This document shows positions 26,201-35,100 of a stretch of DNA of 60,505 nucleotides, piece after piece. Source of the stretch: DASSFG01 sp035547915. GTDB taxonomy: Bacteria > Planctomycetota > Planctomycetia > Pirellulales > JAICIG01. Every line of letters begins with the position of its first letter. Within the stretch, counting starts at the first letter, position 1. The stretch covers positions 1 to 60,505 of the forward strand of contig DASZTS010000081.1 of NCBI GenBank assembly GCA_035547915.1, read 5' to 3'. The notes under the pieces are model-generated. The model did not search any database. It saw only the letters and a list, made by a program, of their open reading frames with translations, and was not told the origin of the DNA. Made by a program: the position numbers and the translations under genes.

Positions 26201-29110
26201 GCCACTGTCGTCGTTCGGCGCGTTGGGCGGCAGGTTGCCCGTGTCGGGGCTTCCCGCGACACCCGCCGGCACGCTGCGCGACAGCTCGAGGTTGAACGGT
26301 ACCACGGCCGGCGTATTGACGATGCTCATGTTGTAGCCGTTGACCACGGCCCCATTGGGCGTGCCGTTGGCGTTGGCGCCGAAGACGTGTACGAAGTACG
26401 TCTGCCCGGCCACCGCGGGAATACGCACACGGGCCCCGCCCGTGCCGCCCAGCGCGCCGAAGTCGGCCGGGCCGCCCGAAGCCGAGGCGACGACATTGCC
26501 TGCCGCGTCGAGCACCTGCAGGTTCAGGTTGCCGCCGGCGGGCAACAGCGACGTGCTGTAGATCTGGAAGGTGGCCACGAAATCGAGCGTGCCGGTCTGC
26601 TGCGCCGTGACCCTGAAGAAATCCTGATCGGAGGGCACGTTGGGAAACTCGGCCGCATTGGGGAAGATCGAGGCGTTCGACACCTGGATCGTTTGGGCCG
26701 AGCCCAGAACGGCCGCGCCTTGCAGCGTCTCGTTCGGCTCGTATTCATCGGGACCCAATACCAGTAGGTTGCCGCCCGTGGCCACGTCGGGCGAAACGAC
26801 CTTGATGTTGGTGTAGTTGATGTCGGGCCATTGCACGCCGGCGGTAAACGTGCGGACCGTTCCCGAGTTTCCGATCACGTCGCGGTTGTTGACCACGAAC
26901 TGATTGGCCGCGAGCGCACCGCCGGTCGCCGATTGGATCACCAGGGCGTTGTTTTCGCCGGCCGCTCCACCGTCCACGTTGACGAGCAGGTTGTCGAGAT
27001 TGTTGGGCGCGAATTGCGTGCCCGCGGCGGGCGTCACCTGGAACGTATCCTGGCCACCCTCGCCGAAGGCCGACAAGATTTGCACGCCGCTGCCCAGGAC
27101 GACGGGCGCCAGCAGTGTATTGCTCGCATCGGTCACCGAAACGGTGCGAATGTCTTCGCGAATTCCGATCAGATCGCGGCCGCCCGTGCCATCCACGTTG
27201 ACCTGGTTGGCGGTCCCGCCGCCGCCCGTCACCGTGAAGGGGCCGGCGACATTCGTAAAGTTGAACGTTGTGTTCAAACCGGCGTTGGTGAAGGTGCCGG
27301 ATTGCGGTCCCGATGGTGTATAGGTGAGAACGTCATTAAGTGCCGAGCCGTTGGCGGTCAAAGCATTGCCGCCTGCGTCGAGATTCGCCACATCCACGCC
27401 GATGAGTGTAACGGTACCGCCATAACCGGTAATGGTCGTGTTTGTCGGCGGAATCGCGGCACTATTGGCCAGGTTGACGGCCACCGCGCCCGAGGCGCCA
27501 GTCAGGCTGGCAACATCTCCACCTGCCGAGTTGCCGACGAGCGTTGTTGTGGTGTAGGGCAAAGTGCCGGCGAGGTTGAATTGATCGGTACTGGCCGCAC
27601 CGTTCAGCGTCAGATTGGCAACGCCGGGTGTGGTCACGGGCAATTGGCCGTTGAGCGTGACCGTGCCCCCAGCGGCCGCGACCACGTCGAACGTGTTGTT
27701 ACCCGCGGTCCCGTTGTAGGTCAGCGAGTCCGCCGCCGCGCCGCCGGTGTCGCTCAGCTTCAGGCTGCCGCCCGTGCCCAGGTGGCTGAAGGCCACCGGC
27801 ACCAGCGTGCCGAGTGTCGCGTTGGAGTCGGTCAGGCTGCCCGAGTCAAACGTGGCGCCCGGCGTGAGCTTGATCGTGTCGGCGCCCGCGGGCGAGACAA
27901 TACTGAGCGAGTCGCCGCCGCCCTGGCCGTTGATGTTGAGCTGCGAAACGGCCGTGAAGGTGACCGGTACCGGACCGGCCCCCGTCACCCCGCCGCCCGT
28001 CGAATCGACGGCCGACGGAGTATAGACCATCGTGTCGGCGCCGGTCGTGCCGTTCACGATCAGCGTATCGCCGGCCACCGTCGGGCCGCCGCCGTTGACC
28101 GTGATGCCGGTCAACCCGGCAGGAGTCGTCGGGTTGTTGAGGTTGATCGTGTCGCCGCCCGCCAGATCGTCGATGGTCAGGCTGCTCTTGTTGAGGAAGC
28201 TGGTCGTCTCCAGGTTATTGACGCTGACCAGGCCGTTACCCGCGATGGACGGGTCGGCCGAATAGTTGATGGCGTCGTTGGCGTTGGTGGCCGTGACGGT
28301 CAAGGGACCGGCTACGGTGTCGACCACCGGCGCCAGGTTGGTGAACGTCACGAGTTGCACCGCGCCGCCGATCGTCATGCTGTCGCTTCCCTGGCCGGTG
28401 CCGGGACCTGGGGTATAGTTGTCGGCCGTTTCGGCCATCGTGCCGATCAATCTGAGTAGGTTGTTGCCCGCACCGCCGTCGAAGGAGATGCCGCCGGCCA
28501 GCGAAACGGCTCCGTTGGTGTCGTCGACCGACAGCGTGTCGTCGCCCAGGCCGCCCGATACCGACAGCGTGTTGAGCGTCGTCGTGGTGCCTACGTCGAT
28601 GGGAACCCATTTCACGGCCCCGTTGATCAGGTCGACGAGATGGGTGCCGCCGGCGGCGAGATGCGAGACCGTGATCGCATCGTTGGACGTGCTGCCGATG
28701 AAGTTCAGGGCCAGGAGGTTGCCGCCCCTATTGAGCGTCAGGGCGCCGTCGGTGCTGTTGAAGCCGGTGATGTTGATGGCCGGGCCGCCGGCAGCCAACG
28801 ACAACGCTGCGCTGGTTGGGCTGAGCGGCGTGTAGTTGACCGTACTCGGCAAACCGATCGCGGTCGTAATCCCGATCGTCGCGGCGCCGTTGAGCGTCAA
28901 GTTGGAGACACCCGTCGGCGCTCCATAGCCGGTGACGGTCAGCGCCGTGCCCGCGCTGTTCACCGTCAGATTGGCAACTCCCTTCAGGCCGATCGGTCCC
29001 GCCACGACGCCATCGACCTGGTTGGCGGCGAAATCGACGGTCGCTGGGCCGGTCGGTGCGGTGGCGACGACGCTGGTGTCGCCGATGCCGTTCACCTGGA
29101 TGCCTCCCGC
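23228..29110 (-). repeat. Shared 3' module, copy 1 (with 37926-43845)
   Basis: This codes for residues ~2762-4722 of giant protein 1. It is homologous and colinear with residues ~1867-3839 of giant protein 2, starting at the GGIQVNG block and running to the C-terminus. Many stretches are identical (VTNDNTPRIYL, AIDGLPVAGNF, YLDVLDQGYIS, VTALYQHLL). The boundary is approximate and judged by eye. Confidence 0.85.
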
Positions 29111-32100
29111 GAAGAGCGTGCTCGGTGCGATCGATACCTGGCTCTTGTTGCCCACGACCCCGATCGCGAGCGCGTTGATGGCGATCGGCGTGATCGGCAA
29201 GTCGGAGTCGACCTTGATCGCGCCAGTGCCCGATGCAACGCCGAACGTGTCGTTCGCCCCCGATCCGTTGACCGTCAGCGTATCGTTGCCACCGTTGCCG
29301 TTCACCGCTACGCCGCCGCCGGTACCGAGGCCTTGATAGGTGACTCCCAATAGGCTGTTCACCTGAACGAAGCCGGCGTCGACCTGCGGTCCGGGTGTGG
29401 CCAGAATACTGTCGTTGCCCGGCGTACCAAACACCGTCAACGGGTCGTTGTTATTGTTGCCAGCCACGACCAGGCGCTCGGTGTTCGTTACCGTAATGAT
29501 CGAGGTGATATTCGGTAACCCGACTACCCCGCCGCTCGTCGAAGTGGGAGTGTAATTCACGGTTTGCGGCACGGTGCCCGTCGTTTCGATCGACACGGTG
29601 TCGCCCAACCCGTCGGCGCTGGCCGCGGGCGACCCGCCATCGATGCCGACTTGCACGTTCCAGTTCTCGTTGCCCGGTGCAGGCGCCTGGACGACGACCG
29701 TGTCGTTGCCGGCGAGCGTATTGACTTGCAACATCGGTGCGTTGATATAGGCGACCGTCAGACCGCCACTGAACTGCAGGGCGAAATCCTGCACGCCGTC
29801 GGCGCCGACCGCACCGAACTGGCCCTCGTTCGAAGCGTCGATGGCGGTGACGGTGATCACGTCATTTCCGTTCGTGCCGTTGACATTGACCATCCCGGGG
29901 TTCGCCACAGCGGCCCGTTCGATGTTCGTGAAGCTCACCGGCTGATCGGTACCGACCACGAAGCCGCCTTGGTCGGCCTGCGGTCCCTGGCTGAAGGTGA
30001 CCGCATTGCCACCGGCCAGAATATTGATCTGGTCGCCGTTGGGCGGCGCCAAGGGCGGGTTGACGCCAATGGGATCGCCACCGTCGATCGAAATCGGCAA
30101 CGTGGCCGAAGGCGCGACGTTGAACGTGTCGTTACCGGCCAGGCCGTTCACCTGGAGTGCCACCGCGCCGGAGAAGGTTACCGTCTGCGGCACGGCAAAC
30201 GAACCGTTGCTCTCGGTCACCGCGGTTCCGCCGACGCTGAACGTGTCGGAGTTCGGCGTGCCGTCGATGGTCAGCGAATCGTCGGAGCCCGTGAAGTTGG
30301 CAGTCAGGCTTCCGCTGGCGGTCACATTGAGCACCTGCGAGGAACCCTGCACCTGCACGGTCGCCGCCTGCGTGGCGGTCGTGGCAGTCGGCGTCACATC
30401 CAGAGTGTTGTTCGACGCCGAATCGACCACGGTCACGGCGCCGGCGCCGTTGCTCACGTTGATCGTGCCGAGCCCGACAAAGCTCACCGGACCGAAGCCC
30501 GCTTCTTGCACGGTCTGCGCGCCCAGGTCGACCGTCACGGGGGCGGTGCCGTCGCCGGTGAAGTCGAGCGTGTCGCTGTTCGGATCGACGACCGATACCG
30601 CGACGTTTCCTCCCACGCTGTTCTTGAAGGCCGGCACGTTGTAGGTGTTCGTGCCCGGCCCGCCGGCCAAGGTGATCTGGCCGGCATCGCCCGTGGTGAC
30701 GTTTTGGAAGGGCCGGCCGTTGACCGAGAGCGCGATATGCGGACCCACGCTATCCACCGATCCCGTCACCGAGAACGTGTCGTTTCCGGTAGCGGTTCCT
30801 TCGACGGTGGCGGTATCGATGCCGCCGACGCCGGCCAAAGGCGAGAAGAGCCCGAGGGGACCGCCCGGGGCCATCTGGCTGAAGGTCACCGTGGGTAACG
30901 CGAACGGCCCACCGGCGATGCCACTGGCATCGAGTGTTCCGGTGACGGTCCCGCTGTCGCCGTCGGCACCGGGCGCGTAAGTCAGTGTATCGTTGCCGCT
31001 CGTACCCGCCACAGCGGCCGTGTCGCCGTCGTTGGCCTGGCCGACCAACTCGATACCGGCCAAACCGGAGTAGGCGACCGATCCCAGCGATAGACCTCCG
31101 CCGATCGGGATGTCAGACACCGTTCCGGCGCCCACGCCCGTCGGTACGACGGTCAACGAATCGGGCGCACCGCCAGCGGACGTCACGCTCAACGAGCTGC
31201 CGCTGGCGATCGAGCTGCCCGTCACGCTCAGCGCGGTACCCGCGGGCAAGGTCGACGGAGCGACATCGAAGCGGTCGTCGCCGTAGATGCCGAACAGATT
31301 GACGCTGGTGAAATTGGCGAAGCCGATCGGTGCGTCGGCATTGACGTTGATCCCGCTCTCATCCTGCGTGATGACATCGTTGCCGTCGGTGCCGAAGACG
31401 TTGAGCTGGTCGTTCGCGGCACCCGTCGCGGTCAACAGAATCGTGGAAACGCCACTGAAACTGATCGGCCCGCCGGGCGTCGTCAGCGAACCTTGGTCGG
31501 GCGTCGAACCGGGAAAGACCTCGTAGGTGCCGGCGGTCGAGCCTGTGACATTCAATGAGAGGTTGGCCGGGGCCTGTCCGCCGGCGATCGTGAGACCGGG
31601 TCCGTTGGGACCCGCGTTGCCGGTCACGTTCACCGTGTCGGCGCCCAAACCGCTGTCGATGTTCAGAGCGTTCAGGCCAGCCGAGTCAACATTGATCGGC
31701 AGGTAGGAATTGACGGTCACCACGCTTGTCGCTGCGCCGCGCGCGACTCCGATGGTGTCCGGCCCCGACGTGCCGTTGACGGTGACGCTGTCTCCGTTCG
31801 GTACTTCGACCTCGAGCCCCGTGACCGCGACATTCGTCACATTGACCACGGGGCTCGCCCCGTCGGCCTGCACGGTCGCCGATACGGCGCCGCTGGGTGT
31901 GACGGCCAGGCTGGTATGGGCGGTGCCGTCGACGACCGTCACTACGGCGCCGTTGGCGTTTACGTTGACCGTCGCGATGCCGAGAAAGGTGACGAGACCG
32001 AATCCAGCCTCAGCGACGGTGCCCGCGCCGAGGTTGACGGTTATGGGCGCCGTGCCGTCGCCGGTGAAGTTCAGTGTGTTACTGCCAGGGGCACCCTCTA

Positions 32101-35100
32101 TCTCGAGGCCGGATCCAAACGGCTGATTGCCGGGCACGTTGAAGGTGTCGCTGCCGCTGTGGCCGATGAGGCGCACTGCCGCGTCCGTAGTGGTGATGGG
32201 CAACGTCACGGGGACCGCGCCGAGCGGCTTGAAGATTTGCGCGACTCCGGTGGGCGACAAGTTGAATACGCTGGCTTGATCGGGACCGTTAATGTCGAGT
32301 GATCCGAATCCGCCCCCGGGGATGCTGAGACCTCCCCCAAAACCCAAGTTGCTGAACGACAGCGGTGTCGCAGAAGGCCCGGCATATCCGAACTGCATTG
32401 TCAGGCTACCGGAGTCGGTGGTGGCGCCGGCGGTGAACTGCGCAAAGAGGTTCCCCGCAGCGCCCAGGGTCAACGTATCACCGGCGCCATCGCCGACGAT
32501 GGCCGCCGATGCCACGTTCGTGAACGCGACCGCGGGATTGCCAACGGTGGTGATATTGCCGGAGTTCACGCCCGTGGGGGTGTAGGTGGTGGCCGTCGTG
32601 CCATTGACCGTCAGAGTGTCATCGGCGCCGGCCGCGCCGTTGACCGTGACCGCTCCAGCGGCGGTCAACGTGATGTTGGCCGGACTGATATTGAACGTAT
32701 CGTTCCCGCCATTACCGTCGAGCGTCAGGCTGCTCTTGTTGCTGAAGGTAATGGACTCGAGATTATTCACCGTCACCACGTTGGCGGCTGCGCCCGCGGT
32801 GATCGCATCGTTGCCGGTGGTTCCGTTCACTGTCAGAGGGCCAGCGACACTGTCGGTGACCGGCGTCAGGTTGCTGAACTGCACGCTTTCGGTGACGCCG
32901 CCGATGACCAGTGCGTCGGTACCTTGACCGGCAAGCGGTCCGGGGGAATAGACGTCGCTGGTCGCCGTATTCACGGTGTCGACGAGATCGAGAACGTTGC
33001 TGCCCGTGCCACCGTCGTAGACGATCGGCGTCGTTACGGCGCCGGCGGAACTGTCGACGGTGAGCGTATCGGCGCCGGCGCCGCCGGCCACATCAAGGCT
33101 ACCGAAGCCCGCGAAGTCGACGGGCACCCAGGCGGTACCGCTGGTCTGCAAGACCCGCGTGCCGATCCCCGCCTGTGAAACCGTGAACTGGTCGTCGCCG
33201 CTCGAGCCGATTACGTCCAGGGCATTCGCCGCGGTGCTCGTCAACGACAAGTTGCCCGGCGTGTTGTTGAACCCGGTGATGTTGATCGTCGGCCCGCCGG
33301 AGGCCAACGCCAGCGTCGCCGACGTGGAGCTGAGTGCCGAGTAATCGACCGTGTTGGCGGCGCCGCCGGTGCTAACGCCGATGGTGGCAGCGTCGTTCAA
33401 CGTGACAGTGGTCAGGGCCGATGGCAGGCCGTAGTTGGTCACGGTCAGGGCGGTGGTGGCGCCGTTGCCGTTCAGCGTCAATTGGGCTGCGCCGTCGAGT
33501 GCAACCGGTCCACCGAAGATTCCGGAAACGCTGTCGGTCAACAGATCGAGCCCACCCACCGCGCCGATCGGCGCGGTCACGGTGTAGCCGCTGGCGCCGC
33601 CGACGACGCTGACACCGCCGCTGAAGAGTGCGGAGTTATCGCCTTGGAAGACGAGATTGTCGTTGGCTCCCAGCAGATCCAGAGCCAGACTGGTGTAGCC
33701 GCTGGCGTCGATGGTGTTCTGGACACCGAGGTTGTTGGTGATGGTCACCACGCCCGCGGCCGAAACGGTCACATTGTTACCGTCGCCGGGCACGTCAATG
33801 ACGGCCGACGTACCGCTGGCCGTCACCGTGGCGATGTTGGTATAGGTGAGCGGAAGCAGGGCCGTGGTGTTCGTGACGTCGGTCGTCGTCACCGTGCCGG
33901 TGCCAGGCGTGGTGCTGGGCGTGATCACGGCGTTCGTGTTCGTCACGGTCAAACTGGCGGTGGTTGTGCCTATTTCGGCGAGGCCCAACGTACCAATGCC
34001 CGTCAACGAATAGCTGTTGCTGGTGGCGGCGCCCGTCGAAAGAGTCAGAGCGGCTTTCTGCGGGGCCGAGCTGCTGTAAGTAAAAGCGTCGGTGTAGCCG
34101 GCGGCGCCCTCGGCATCGAGAGACATTACTCCGCCGCCAGCTTGATCCGTGATAGAGACGGTCCCGAAGTTCCAATCCGCTTCTTGCTTGATCTGATAGA
34201 TTTCATTATTCGCCCCTCCGACAAGGTCGAGGTGGTTATTGCCATCGGCCACGTCTTCGAAAACGACGCCGAAGGCGCCTTGAATGCCCACCTGTCCGGA
34301 GCTCGGCACCAAGCCGTCCAAAGTGAAACCGGGGCCTTGCACCTCCAGATCGATATTGTCGCCGTTGCCGTCGACGATCACCTGCCCGACGCCCGCGAAG
34401 GTCACCTGTGCGCCGGGGCGGTTGGCGAAGCCCGCGCCTGACTTGTTGCCGCCGATGTCATAGAAACCGCCGGCGGGCGGCAAAAACAGATCGGAATTCC
34501 CGGCGCCCGTGATTTGGACAGCCGGACCGCCGCTGCCGGTCAAGGTAAATACGAAGCTCGCCGTGCCGTTGAGCGCCAAAGTGGCCGTATCGGCGGAGAC
34601 GACGCTGACGGGTAATAAATTGGCGACCGTGACGGTGGTGGTCGTGGGGTCCAGGTTGGCGGTAAAGTCGTCGCCCCGCGCGCCGTCGTCGACGGTCACC
34701 GTCCCACCGCCCGGATCGAGCGTGAGCGCCGCGCCTTGCAGGTTGCTCACATCCAGTCGCGTGCTGGAGGAAGCAAGTTGAACGAGCCCCTCGTCGGCCG
34801 CTTCGGGAGTGTAGGTGACCGGATTGGTCGGCGAGCCGCCGGTGACGGTCACCGCGCCGCCGGTAGCGTTGACGTCGACCGTCGCGACGCCGACGAAGAT
34901 GACGGTACCGAATCCCACCTCATCGACGGTGCCCGTGTCGAGATTGGCAACTATGGGCGCGGTGCCGTCGCCGGTGAAGTTGAGCGTGTTATTCCCGGGG
35001 GCGCCTTCCACCTCGAGGCCGAACCCGAAGGGATGATTGCCCGGTATGTTGAAGATGTCGCTGCCGCTGTGGCCGATGAGACGCACCGCGGCATCCGTAG

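Noticed and set aside
29600..33400. RTX-type calcium-binding repeats in the giant proteins
   Set aside because: The GGNDTFN-like turns superficially resemble RTX nonapeptides, but the regular GGxGxDxUx spacing is not present in tandem arrays.
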